Of a DNA stretch of 64,000 nucleotides, positions 29,429-38,296 are shown in pieces. Every line of letters starts with the position of its first letter. Position 1 is the first letter of the stretch. Source of the DNA: Marinospirillum sp. (GTDB taxonomy: Bacteria > Pseudomonadota > Gammaproteobacteria > Pseudomonadales > Halomonadaceae); the NCBI RefSeq assembly GCF_014859565.1, contig NZ_JACUUA010000003.1, forward strand, positions 9,913 to 73,912, written 5' to 3'. The notes under the pieces were generated by a model. The model saw only the letters and a list, made by a program, of their open reading frames with translations, ran no database searches and was not told the DNA's origin. The translations under genes were made by a program, and so were the position numbers.

Positions 29429-31543
29429 TCAGCGACGGCCTGTGTAGTGTTTTAATAATCCCGGAATATCCAGAATCAGTGCTATCCGACCATCACCGGT
29501 AATGGTCGCCCCGGCAAGTCCTGGAGTACCATGTAACATGGTGCCCAGAGGTTTGATCACCACTTCTTCCTGCCCGATCAGATCATCCACTACAAAACCA
29601 ACCTGCTGGTTGCCTATGGAGACAACAACCACATGCGCTTCTTTTAATTCTTCACTGGATATACTCCGCTTGGAGATATCCCGTACCAACCAGCGGCGCA
29701 GATAAAACAGCGGTAGCGTACGTTCACGGATAATAATGACTTCCTGACCATCAATCTTGTTGGCCCTGGAAATATCCAACTGGAAAATTTCGTTGACGTT
29801 AACTAGCGGCAAGGCAAAAGTCTGATCCTGCAGCTTGATCATCAGAGTTGGCATAATCGCCAGCGTCAAAGGCACTTTAATGATAATTTTGCTGCCTTTA
29901 CCCAGCTCGGACCAAACGTTAATGGTACCGTTAAGCTGGGAAATCTTGGTTTTCACCACATCCATGCCCACACCACGACCGGATACATCTGAGATTTCAT
30001 CCTTGGTGGACAGGCCGGCAGCAAAAATCAGATTAAAGGCTTCCTGATCATTCAGACGATCAGCAGCATCCTGATCCAGCTGGCCTTTTTCTACTGCCTT
30101 ACGCTTGAGCACCTTCGGATCCATACCAGCACCATCATCAGAGATGGTCAAAAGGATATGATCCCCTTCCTGCTCGGCAGCCAAAATAACTTTACCAACC
30201 CGATCTTTGCCCATTTTTTCGCGTACATCGGGCATCTCAATACCGTGGTCAGCCGAGTTGCGTACCAGGTGAACCAGCGGGTCAGCCAGTGCTTCAACCA
30301 GGTTTTTATCCAGATCGGTATCTTCACCAATCATTTCCAGTGTCATTTCTTTGTTCATTTTCCGTGACAGGTCACGGATAACACGCGGGAAACGACCAAA
30401 AACTTTCTTGATAGGCTGCATCCGGGTTTTCATTACCGAGGACTGCAGATCAGCAGTAACTACATCCAGATTGGCTACTGCCTTGGCCAACTCACTGTCT
30501 GTGCTGTCAGAACCAAGGCGTACCAGACGGTTGCGCACCAGAACCAGCTCGCCCACCATATTCATGATTTCATCCAGACGGGATGTATCAACACGAACCG
30601 TATTGTCGGCAGCGGGTTCTTTTTTGGCAGGAAGTTTGGCTTGAACAGCAGGCGCTTTGTCTTCAGATACAACAGCAGGAGCAGGAGCAGGAGCAGGAGC
30701 AGGTTTGGGTGCCGGTTTTGGCGCTGCCTTTGGTACAGGTGCTGCAGTAGTTTCAACAGCTCCAGGCCCCTTACCTTTACCATGTAGTTGATCCAGCAAA
30801 GCATCAAATTCATCTTCCGTGATCAGGTCATCACCAGCTTTTTTAGCTGCAGGTGGTGGTGTTGGCGCAGCAGCCGGCGCCTCAGCACCCGGCCCTTTGC
30901 CTTTACCGTGCAGCTGATCCAGCAGAGCATCAAATTCATCTTCCGTGATCAGGTCACTGTTAGCTGCTGCTGCCGGTGGTGCCTGTTCTGTACCAGCATG
31001 ACGTTCTTTTTCCATCGCCGCACGGTCTTCAGGACCAAGGGCATTCAGCAGGCTTTCAAATTCAGCGTCGGTGATATCACCATCTGCAGCTGCTGTCGCT
31101 ACTGGTACTGGATTATCTTCGGATGGAGCACCAGGAGGTGCGCCCGCTTCATCTTCCGGTAAAGCGTAATATGCCAGGGATTCCAGCAGTGCCTGATCAG
31201 CCGAGTCAGGAACTTCGTTGGCTCGAACCGTCTCAAACATTTCATTAACAGCGTCAAGAGCACTGAGAACCGTATCCATCAACTCGGGTGTGACCCGGCG
31301 CTGATTCTTGCGGAGAGTATCAAATACGTTTTCTGCATTATGGCAGCATTCAACCAATGGAGTGATTTGCAAAAAACCTGCACCCCCCTTTACGGTATGA
31401 AAACCACGGAAAATGGCATTCAGCAGTTCGGGGTCATCCGGGGATTGCTCCAGGTCGACCAACTGCTCAGAAAGCTGTTCCAGAATTTCGCCTGCTTCTA
31501 CAAGGAAATCCTGCAGAATATCCTGATCTGCATCGAGACTCAT
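29429..31543 (-). CDS. cheA: Chemotaxis histidine kinase CheA
   Basis: Kinase that phosphorylates CheY and CheB. P1 has the phosphorylated H49 (FRGFHTVKGGAGF). A linker (about residues 130-315) holds three copies of an acidic helix motif and an Ala/Pro/Lys-rich stretch instead of an evident P2 domain. P3 dimerisation, P4 ATPase (N-box VRNSADHGIE, then SDDGAGMD and GRGVGMDVVK) and the CheW-like P5 follow. It has 704 residues. Two of the linker motifs are identical over 24 residues. In Vibrio the equivalent linker (LID) binds ParP, which fits the parP gene nearby. Confidence 0.95.
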   Translation of the reverse strand: MSLDADQDILQDFLVEAGEILEQLSEQLVDLEQSPDDPELLNAIFRGFHTVKGGAGFLQITPLVECCHNAENVFDTLRKNQRRVTPELMDTVLSALDAVNEMFETVRANEVPDSADQALLESLAYYALPEDEAGAPPGAPSEDNPVPVATAAADGDITDAEFESLLNALGPEDRAAMEKERHAGTEQAPPAAAANSDLITEDEFDALLDQLHGKGKGPGAEAPAAAPTPPPAAKKAGDDLITEDEFDALLDQLHGKGKGPGAVETTAAPVPKAAPKPAPKPAPAPAPAPAVVSEDKAPAVQAKLPAKKEPAADNTVRVDTSRLDEIMNMVGELVLVRNRLVRLGSDSTDSELAKAVANLDVVTADLQSSVMKTRMQPIKKVFGRFPRVIRDLSRKMNKEMTLEMIGEDTDLDKNLVEALADPLVHLVRNSADHGIEMPDVREKMGKDRVGKVILAAEQEGDHILLTISDDGAGMDPKVLKRKAVEKGQLDQDAADRLNDQEAFNLIFAAGLSTKDEISDVSGRGVGMDVVKTKISQLNGTINVWSELGKGSKIIIKVPLTLAIMPTLMIKLQDQTFALPLVNVNEIFQLDISRANKIDGQEVIIIRERTLPLFYLRRWLVRDISKRSISSEELKEAHVVVVSIGNQQVGFVVDDLIGQEEVVIKPLGTMLHGTPGLAGATITGDGRIALILDIPGLLKHYTGRR
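30758..30955 (-). repeat. Internal repeat in the cheA linker
   Basis: CheA residues 197-220 and 239-262 are identical 24-residue units beginning DLITEDEFDALLDQLHGKG. They are encoded at 30884-30955 and 30758-30829, and the DNA copies differ at several silent positions. A diverged third unit (ITDAEFESLLNAL) lies at about 31036-31075. The silent differences show that the protein sequence is under selection rather than being a very recent duplication. Confidence 0.9.
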
Positions 31544-31555
31544 CCATCGGCTCCT

Positions 31556-32344
31556 TTAAAACCCGAGACTGGAGAGAAGGTCATCAACCTCATCCTGACC
31601 TGAAACAACATCAACACCACATTTTTCGGCATTAACGACAGGGCCTTCAGGAAGCTTTTGGTCAATGACCTCAGTATTTTTAATAGCATCCGGATGCCGG
31701 ATACCCGTTATTCTGTCCACTTGGCTGGCCATACGCACCAGATTGACCAGACTATCTTCAACCTCATGCACCAGGGTAATCACTTTTTTCACGACCTGAC
31801 CAGTAAGATCCTGGTAATCCTGTGCCAGTGTGATTTCACTGAAATTATTGCCCAGGGTTGCTGACTGTGTTTCCGTGCTGATCAGAAAGGAGTCCATTCT
31901 TTTGTACAGATCCCTGAATTCCTGGGGTTTCATTTCTCGTCGTATTAATCGTACCCATTCTGCACGCAAGGCACTGGCTTCACGACCTAGAGCATCAGCA
32001 ATCGGCACACATTCTTCAACCTTATCCATGGTTCTGTTGGCGGCATTTTGGGTCAGTTTGATCACGTAGTTCAGGCGATCGGTTGCATCCGCCATTTCAG
32101 AGAGCTCACTGAGCTGCCCCATGACATCAGGAGTTTCCAGGTGGAAATCCCTGATGGCATCATGCAGCGCCCGTGTCAGTTGCCCAACCTCCTGGAACAG
32201 ATTACGGTTGCGGGCATCATTGATCGTCTCAAGCAGATTGACCGCATCAGCTAGATCCCCCTGCTCTATTTTATCAACCAGTTCACTTGTTGCACTGCGT
32301 AGCAGCTCTTCAAAGTTTTCCGGCTGATGTTTCTGATCAGTCAT
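31556..32344 (-). CDS. cheZ: CheY-P phosphatase CheZ
   Basis: Dephosphorylates CheY-P. It is a helical protein of 262 residues with the catalytic segment AQDYQDLTGQVVKKVITL, which contains the active glutamine, and a C-terminal CheY-binding helix (SGQDEVDDLLSSLGF). It sits between cheY (38 bp) and cheA (12 bp), as in other polar flagellates. Confidence 0.94.
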   Translation of the reverse strand: MTDQKHQPENFEELLRSATSELVDKIEQGDLADAVNLLETINDARNRNLFQEVGQLTRALHDAIRDFHLETPDVMGQLSELSEMADATDRLNYVIKLTQNAANRTMDKVEECVPIADALGREASALRAEWVRLIRREMKPQEFRDLYKRMDSFLISTETQSATLGNNFSEITLAQDYQDLTGQVVKKVITLVHEVEDSLVNLVRMASQVDRITGIRHPDAIKNTEVIDQKLPEGPVVNAEKCGVDVVSGQDEVDDLLSSLGF

Positions 32345-32382
32345 GCATCCACCCTGACTCAGGATTCAACACAAAAAAGCGA

Positions 32383-32769
32383 CTATTTTTGAATGCGTTC
32401 AAAAATTTTCTCGATTTTTTCCTTCAACACTGCCGCTGTGAAAGGTTTAACAATGTAACCGTTCACACCGGCTTGTGCTGCAGCAACAATCTGTTCACGT
32501 TTGGACTCTGCTGTCACCATAAGAATCGGCAGGTCTTTCAGATCCGGATCAGCGCGTACATGTTTTAACAGGTCGAAACCTGTCATACCAGGCATATTCC
32601 AGTCTGTTACCAGAAAATCAAAATTACCGGTATTTAGCATGGGAATAGCAGTAAGACCATCATCCGCTTCAAAGGTATTGTTAAAACCCAGATCGCGAAG
32701 CAGATTTTTGATGATTCGTCTCATAGTGGCAAAATCATCCACAATGAGAATTTTCATGTCTTTATTCAA
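32383..32769 (-). CDS. cheY: Chemotaxis response regulator CheY
   Basis: Single receiver domain that, when phosphorylated, binds FliM and reverses the motor. I chose the TTG at 32769, giving MNKDMKILIVDDF: GGAGGT lies four bases before it, whereas it is 16 bases from the next ATG (32757), which is too far. With this start the phosphoacceptor is D56 (FLVTDWNMPG), with acidic pair D11-D12 and lysine in YIVKPF. It has 128 residues. A perfect TATAAT lies at 32806-32811 but without a clear -35 box. Confidence 0.95.
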   Translation of the reverse strand: MNKDMKILIVDDFATMRRIIKNLLRDLGFNNTFEADDGLTAIPMLNTGNFDFLVTDWNMPGMTGFDLLKHVRADPDLKDLPILMVTAESKREQIVAAAQAGVNGYIVKPFTAAVLKEKIEKIFERIQK

Positions 32770-32805
32770 GGCAACCTCCGTTAAACCTTGCAAGCAGCGG
32801 TAATG

Positions 32806-32811
32806 ATTATA
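32806..32811 (-). promoter_or_regulatory. Possible -10 box upstream of cheY
   Basis: The minus strand reads ACTATAATC, a perfect TATAAT, 37 bases before the cheY start and about 28 bases past the fliA stop. No -35 hexamer is seen at the right spacing, so it may be a chance match or a weak internal promoter. Confidence 0.25.
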
Positions 32812-32838
32812 GTACAACCAAGCCTGAAGAAAGGCATG

Positions 32839-33576
32839 CTATACATTTTTCCAATCAGCAAGCCTTCCGCGCAAACGCGCCGCAGCTTGACTTAAAATCT
32901 GACTGATACGGGATTCACTCACGGAAAGAATGGCACCTATCTCCTTCAGATTAAGCTCTTCGTTATAGTACAGCGAAAGTACCATTTGTTCACGCTCAGG
33001 CAAAGCTGAAATTGCATTAGCCAGCGATTCCTGAAAGCGTGATTCCTGCACTTCAGCGAATGGTTCCGCACCATTTTTGTCCGGAAGCTCAAACGCAGAA
33101 TTCTCCTGACTGCTCAACTCATCAAAGCTGAACAGTCTTGAACCTGATGTATCTGCCAGAAACTGGTTGTATTCCTCTAACGAAACACCCATTTCTGCTG
33201 CGATTTCATGATCCTGCGCTTCACGTCCGGTGCGAGATTCAACACTGCGAACGGCGTCGCTGACTCGCCGGTTATTTCGGTGCACCGATCTTGGCACCCA
33301 GTCCTGACGGCGCACTTCATCCAACATGGCACCACGGATACGGATGGAGGCAAAGGTTTCAAAACTGGCACCTTTTTCAGCATCAAAGTTTCTTGATGCC
33401 TCAATTAATCCCATCGATCCGGATTGCAAAAGATCATCTCGCTGTACACTGGAAGGCAGACGCGCAAGCAGATGGTATGCAATTCTGCGCACCAGTGACG
33501 AGTATTGCTCAAGCAGCTTGGAATCTGCAAGCTGCTGATTACGCGAATAAAGATTAAGGCCTTTTGTTGCTGTCAT
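32839..33576 (-). CDS. fliA: Flagellar sigma factor FliA (sigma-28)
   Basis: Sigma factor for late flagellar and chemotaxis genes. It has 245 residues. Region 2 is visible (LLQSGSMGLIEASRNFDAEKG then FASIRIRGAMLDEVRRQDWVPRS) and region 4 ends in the helix-turn-helix NLKEIGAILSVSESRISQILSQA. It follows flhF by 22 bp. The gene flhG/fleN, which separates flhF from fliA in most polar flagellates, is absent. Confidence 0.95.
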   Translation of the reverse strand: MTATKGLNLYSRNQQLADSKLLEQYSSLVRRIAYHLLARLPSSVQRDDLLQSGSMGLIEASRNFDAEKGASFETFASIRIRGAMLDEVRRQDWVPRSVHRNNRRVSDAVRSVESRTGREAQDHEIAAEMGVSLEEYNQFLADTSGSRLFSFDELSSQENSAFELPDKNGAEPFAEVQESRFQESLANAISALPEREQMVLSLYYNEELNLKEIGAILSVSESRISQILSQAAARLRGRLADWKNV

Positions 33577-33598
33577 TCATCAGCCCGCTGTCGTCCAA

Positions 33599-34885
33599 TC
33601 ACACTTCTTCATTGCGCTCAACGTCTCTGGCAAAACGTGCCAGCAATGACGCAGGGCTTGCCAACTGCACATCGTCAGGGATTCTCTGTCCGTTGGTGAT
33701 ATAACTGACCGGCAGACGTTTTTCCAGTACCAGTCCCAGTACCTCTCCCAAATTTACCGCTTCATCCAACTTGGTTAGCACACAACCATTCAAACCGGCC
33801 TCACGATACGCCTCATAGGTATCCAGCAGCACACCCGCCTGACTGGTTGCCGGTAACACCATAAAACGTCGGATACGTGCTTGTGTGGATCCCAGAAGAT
33901 TCATTTGAGCCTGTAAATTGGGATCACGAACATTCAAACCGGCAGTATCAATCAACACAAGGCTTTTATTACGCAGGGATTTAAGAGTCATGTCCAGTGC
34001 ATTATTTTCGTCAACCACCCGCACTGTGACACCCAGAATACGGCCAAAGGTACGTAACTGCTCATAAGCAGCGATGCGATAACAATCGGTGGTGACCAGC
34101 GCCAGTCCTTCAGCGCCATGCTTGAGTACATAACGTGCAGCCAGTTTGCCAAGCGTGGTTGTCTTACCTACTCCTGTAGGTCCCAGCAGTGCTACTACAC
34201 CACCCTTATCAATAAACTCTTCATCCAGGGTCTGCACTTCACCCTTAAGGCGCTCCAACACCTGCTGCCATGCTGCACGGCTGTCTGTTTCTGCATCCAG
34301 CACCAACAGTTTCAGCAATCGTTTTACGTAGCCATCACTAAAACCTGCTCGCAGCAAGCGGGATCGAACCAGTGCCTCAGTAGGATTACGCAATGCATCC
34401 TGCTCACGCAGCTGATCCCGAACCAGCTCTCGCAGACTCTGGATTTCAGATTGCATGGCCTTCATGGCCAGATCACCCTGACTGGTTGAGGTGCTTGTCG
34501 AACGAGGTGAAAAGTCTTCCGATGCCATACCTGAGTCCTGCCCAAGTCCGGGTGTAAATCCCTCGGAGAGATTACCCAGCTGGCGCATTCTGGCTTTTTT
34601 CTGAAAGGCATTTTCAGTCAACCCAGAATCAAAGCGGGCACCGGAAAGAATGCGCTGACGTGCTTCATCCAGCTCACGTTGCAGGGCATCACCCTGATCG
34701 GCCTGTTTTAAAGCATCAGAAAAATTACGCGGAGTTTCATCCCCCTCATAATCGAGCGCACAGACTATTTCGACACCGTTTTCAACCTTGCGATTGGAAA
34801 CTATCACTGCATCGGCACCCAGTTCTTCACGAACCAGTCGCATAGCCTGCCGGGAATCTGCCCCGAAAAAGCGCTTTACCCGCAT
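33599..34885 (-). CDS. flhF: Flagellar polarity GTPase FlhF
   Basis: SRP-type GTPase that places the flagellum at the cell pole. N-terminal basic/helical region (residues 1-~110) starts MRVKRFFGADSRQAMRLVREEL; the NG domain has P-loop GPTGVGKTTT, the VTTDCYRIAA box and the TKLDEA guanine-specificity motif. It has 428 residues. It sits 34 bp after flhA. Its usual partner FlhG, which activates the GTPase and limits flagellar number, is not encoded next to it. Confidence 0.95.
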   Translation of the reverse strand: MRVKRFFGADSRQAMRLVREELGADAVIVSNRKVENGVEIVCALDYEGDETPRNFSDALKQADQGDALQRELDEARQRILSGARFDSGLTENAFQKKARMRQLGNLSEGFTPGLGQDSGMASEDFSPRSTSTSTSQGDLAMKAMQSEIQSLRELVRDQLREQDALRNPTEALVRSRLLRAGFSDGYVKRLLKLLVLDAETDSRAAWQQVLERLKGEVQTLDEEFIDKGGVVALLGPTGVGKTTTLGKLAARYVLKHGAEGLALVTTDCYRIAAYEQLRTFGRILGVTVRVVDENNALDMTLKSLRNKSLVLIDTAGLNVRDPNLQAQMNLLGSTQARIRRFMVLPATSQAGVLLDTYEAYREAGLNGCVLTKLDEAVNLGEVLGLVLEKRLPVSYITNGQRIPDDVQLASPASLLARFARDVERNEEV

Positions 34886-34919
34886 TCAAAAACCTCGTTA
34901 GCCTGCGTCCAGTGTCAAC

Positions 34920-37040
34920 TCACTGACCAATGGTTGCAACAATGGTAATTTGTTTGTTATCCGGTATTTCCTGGTACGACAGCACATGTACGTTCTGGAT
35001 ACCATAACGTACAAAGCGTGCCATAACCGGCCTGACTGGTGCTGCAGTAACCAACACAGCAGGATTACCGGCCATTTCCTGCTGTTGCGCCACCTCACTG
35101 AGAGACTGCTGCAACTTCTCAGCCATGGCAGGCTCCAGTATAAGCTGATCCGTTTCACCGCCCTGCTGTGCGGCCTGTTGCACACTTTTAAGCAGCAACT
35201 GTTCCAACTGGGGCTCCAGTGTAATAACCGCCAGGTGATCACTCGGACCGGTTATGGCCTGAACAATGGAGCGGGACAGCATGACACGAACCGCTGAGGT
35301 TAGCTGAATCGGGTCACGAGTCGTATGCGCCGCCTCGACTAGTGCCTGCGCAATGGAACGAAAATCTCTGACCGGCACCTGTTCTGTCAGCAAGTTTTGC
35401 AATACTTTCAACAATATTGATAGGGTAACACTGTCCGGAACCAGCTGCTCGGAAAGTTTTGGTGCTGTTTGTGCCAGCATTTCGAGCATTTTTTGTACAT
35501 CGTCATGACCAATCAACTCATGGGCATAATCATGCATCACCTGATTCAGCTGGGTAGCAATTACAGTACTGGCATCCACCACGGTATAACCCAGCGTTTG
35601 AGCTTCTTCGCGCTGGCTTGGATTGATCCACACCGCTTCCAGTCCAAAAGCTGGGTCACGTCCTTTAATACCATTAATGGGGCCGTAGACCTGACCGGGA
35701 TTGATGGCCATTTCCCGCTCTGGGTGAACTTCGGCCTCACCCACGGTAACGCCCTTCAGAATAATGCGGTAACTGTTAGGTGTTAAATCCAGGTTGTCTC
35801 GGATATGAACCGAAGGCATTAAAAAACCCAGATCCTGCGAAAGTTTTTTACGGATACCTTTGATGCGACCCAGCAATTGCCCACCTTGGGTCTTGTCAAC
35901 CAGCGGAATCAGGCGATAACCCACTTCCAGTCCCAGCAGGTCAACAGGTGCAACATCCTGCCAATTGAGTTCTTTCTGATCAATCACGTCCGGATCCGGT
36001 GTAATTGGCAGGCGACTGGCCGCCATTTCGGTTGCCTTTTTCTCATCCAGCTTTTTCTGAATGATCCGGTGTATCATCCAGGCACCACCACCAGCCAGTG
36101 CCGCCAAACCCAGAAAAGCCACATGAGGCATACCAGGAATCAAACCCATAATAGCCATCAGTACAGCAGCAACTGCCAGAGCCTTGGGAGTACCAAACAT
36201 CTGGGTCGAAATTTGGGTCGAGAGGTTTTGGCTGGAGTTAACACGCGTCACCATGATTGCAGCCGCTACGGACAACATCAGTGACGGAATCTGTGCTACC
36301 AGGCCATCACCAATGGTCAACAACACATAACGTTCAGCAGCCACTGCAAAGGTCAGATCGTGCTGCAGCATACCAATCAGCAGACCGCCCACCACGTTGA
36401 TCACTAGAATCATGATGCCAGCAACAGCATCACCACGGACAAACTTACTGGCACCATCCATGGAACCGTAGAAATCAGCTTCTGAAGCAATTTCTTCACG
36501 CCGTGCCTTGGCTTCAGCCTGATCAATCAAACCGGCATTCAAGTCAGCATCAATGGCCATCTGTTTACCGGGCATGGCATCCAGAGTAAATCGGGCACTA
36601 ACCTCGGAGATACGACCAGCCCCCTTGGTGATAACCACAAAGTTGATGATCATCAGGATCATAAAAACGATGGCACCCACCACGTAGTTGCCACCGATCA
36701 ATACCGAGCCAAAGGCCTCGATGACCTTACCGGCAGCATCACCCCCCTCATGGCCGTTTAACAGCACGATACGGGTGGATGCCACGTTCAATGCCAGCCG
36801 GAACAGGGTGGCAACCAGCAGGATGGTGGGGAATACCGCAAAATCCAATGGCCGCAAAGAATATACAGCCACCAGCAGAATCACAATGGCAAAAGCGATG
36901 TTAAAGGTGAAAAAAACATCCAGCAGAAATACCGGTATCGGCAGGGTCATCATGCCCAACAGTGCCAACAGCAGAATGGGAATACCTATCTGGCTTTTGA
37001 CAGCGCTCTGCAGAAAATTCTGAAACTGAGTTCGATCCAT
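34920..37040 (-). CDS. flhA: Flagellar export gate protein FlhA
   Basis: Proton-driven export gate subunit. It has an N-terminal half with about eight transmembrane helices (to ~residue 330), including the FHIPEP-type cytoplasmic loop (GRISEVSARFTLDAMPGKQM). A large cytoplasmic domain docks the chaperone-substrate complexes. At 706 residues it is normal length. It is separated from flhB by 116 bp, one of the larger gaps in the block, in which a weak sigma-54-like sequence occurs. Confidence 0.96.
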   Translation of the reverse strand: MDRTQFQNFLQSAVKSQIGIPILLLALLGMMTLPIPVFLLDVFFTFNIAFAIVILLVAVYSLRPLDFAVFPTILLVATLFRLALNVASTRIVLLNGHEGGDAAGKVIEAFGSVLIGGNYVVGAIVFMILMIINFVVITKGAGRISEVSARFTLDAMPGKQMAIDADLNAGLIDQAEAKARREEIASEADFYGSMDGASKFVRGDAVAGIMILVINVVGGLLIGMLQHDLTFAVAAERYVLLTIGDGLVAQIPSLMLSVAAAIMVTRVNSSQNLSTQISTQMFGTPKALAVAAVLMAIMGLIPGMPHVAFLGLAALAGGGAWMIHRIIQKKLDEKKATEMAASRLPITPDPDVIDQKELNWQDVAPVDLLGLEVGYRLIPLVDKTQGGQLLGRIKGIRKKLSQDLGFLMPSVHIRDNLDLTPNSYRIILKGVTVGEAEVHPEREMAINPGQVYGPINGIKGRDPAFGLEAVWINPSQREEAQTLGYTVVDASTVIATQLNQVMHDYAHELIGHDDVQKMLEMLAQTAPKLSEQLVPDSVTLSILLKVLQNLLTEQVPVRDFRSIAQALVEAAHTTRDPIQLTSAVRVMLSRSIVQAITGPSDHLAVITLEPQLEQLLLKSVQQAAQQGGETDQLILEPAMAEKLQQSLSEVAQQQEMAGNPAVLVTAAPVRPVMARFVRYGIQNVHVLSYQEIPDNKQITIVATIGQ

Positions 37041-37063
37041 GGTTCACCTTGTAACATTACATA

Positions 37064-37088
37064 CACCGATGCCAGTCAGCACCGATGC
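37064..37088 (-). repeat. 9-bp direct repeat upstream of flhA
   Basis: GCATCGGTG occurs twice on the minus strand at 37064-37072 and 37080-37088, with a 16-bp period, between the candidate promoter and the flhA start. Could be a protein-binding pair or chance. Confidence 0.4.
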
Positions 37089-37096
37089 AGAAGTAT

Positions 37097-37111
37097 GCCA
37101 AGATATGACCA
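37097..37111 (-). promoter_or_regulatory. Weak sigma-54-like sequence upstream of flhA
   Basis: The minus strand reads TGGTCATATCTTGGC, which keeps the essential GG and GC with ten bases between. The -24 element is otherwise poor (TGGTCA against TGGCAC). It lies 57 bases before the flhA start. Confidence 0.28.
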
Positions 37112-37156
37112 TGAAATAAACTCATGATCCTTATCCGTGCTGAGTAGAATTGTAAA

Positions 37157-38296
37157 TCAGTCGGGACCCGGATCCAGTTCCGGCGGGACTTCAACACGCG
37201 GCACACTGGCAGGACGCTTGGCTTTTCCGGTTTTATGCTGTTTAAGCTGGAAAACATAGGCCAATACCTGTGCCACTGCCATATAAAGAGTATGCGGGAT
37301 TTCATCACCAATTTCTGTGGAAAAATAAATGGCTCGGGTCAAGGGAGGCAGCTGTAACACCGGTATTTCATAATGGTCGGCAATTTCACGAATTTTTGCC
37401 GCAATGTGATCACTGCCTTTTGCCAGTACCTTAGGAGCACCATTACCCAGCTCATCATATTTGAGCGCCACCGCATAATGAGTCGGGTTGGTGATCACCA
37501 CATCAGCCTGTGGCACATCAGCCATCATACGGCGTTGTGCTATTTCCATCTGCATTCTTCTGATTCGGCTTTTTACCTCTGGCTTACCCTCGGTGTTCTT
37601 GTATTCATCCTTGACCTCCTGCCGGGTCATTTTTAACTTTTCATTGTGTTGGTGCAATTGCCAAGGAATATCAATTAATACCACTAGAATCAAGGACAGA
37701 CTGATTGCCAGAAAAGACCAGATCACCAGATAACTGCCTTTGGCTATGGCCGGCTCCAGCGCCATGGCACCTAGACTGGCAAATTCCTCCTTTAAACCCC
37801 AGATAATGATAAAAGCGGTGGTGCCGACCAACAGGACTTTGGCCACTGACTTTACAAACTCCACCAAAGAATTTTTTGAGAAAATCCTCTTAATCCCTGA
37901 AATAGGGTTCAATTTACTGAACTTGGGTATCAGTGCTTTAGCTGTCATATTCCAGCCACCCACAATAATCTGGGAAAGAGCACCGGCAAAAAAGAGCACA
38001 ATCAGCAGTGGCAGGACAACTCCTATGGCATGCCAGACAGAGGTGCCAAAGTGGCTAAACATCGCATCATGAGTGATCACGTCATAACGTTGCAGATCAA
38101 AATTGAAGGCAAAAATGTCCAGTGCTTTGTTGCCCATCCAGGCACCAAAAACCAGCATTGCCATTCCTCCGCCCAACAACAGCAAAGCAGTACTGAGCTC
38201 TTTGGAGCGTGCCACCTCACCATCACGACGAGATTCTTCACGCTTTTTCGACGTGGGTTCTTCTGTTTTTTCTTGCCCATCCTGATTCTCTGCCAT
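37157..38296 (-). CDS. flhB: Flagellar export switch protein FlhB
   Basis: Export gate component that switches substrate class when the hook is complete. I chose the ATG at 38296 (MAENQDGQEKTEEPTSKKRE), which overlaps the fliR stop (TGATG); six residues upstream are not needed. It has four transmembrane helices and a cytoplasmic C-terminal domain with the self-cleavage NPTH in VVITNPTHYAVALKYDE. It has 379 residues. A paralogue of its C-terminal domain is at 25067-25369. Confidence 0.95.
   Translation of the reverse strand: MAENQDGQEKTEEPTSKKREESRRDGEVARSKELSTALLLLGGGMAMLVFGAWMGNKALDIFAFNFDLQRYDVITHDAMFSHFGTSVWHAIGVVLPLLIVLFFAGALSQIIVGGWNMTAKALIPKFSKLNPISGIKRIFSKNSLVEFVKSVAKVLLVGTTAFIIIWGLKEEFASLGAMALEPAIAKGSYLVIWSFLAISLSLILVVLIDIPWQLHQHNEKLKMTRQEVKDEYKNTEGKPEVKSRIRRMQMEIAQRRMMADVPQADVVITNPTHYAVALKYDELGNGAPKVLAKGSDHIAAKIREIADHYEIPVLQLPPLTRAIYFSTEIGDEIPHTLYMAVAQVLAYVFQLKQHKTGKAKRPASVPRVEVPPELDPGPD

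Noticed and set aside
30680..30760. Ala/Pro/Lys repeat stretch in cheA as a mobile or slippage repeat
   Set aside because: It is an ordinary flexible interdomain linker; codons vary along it.
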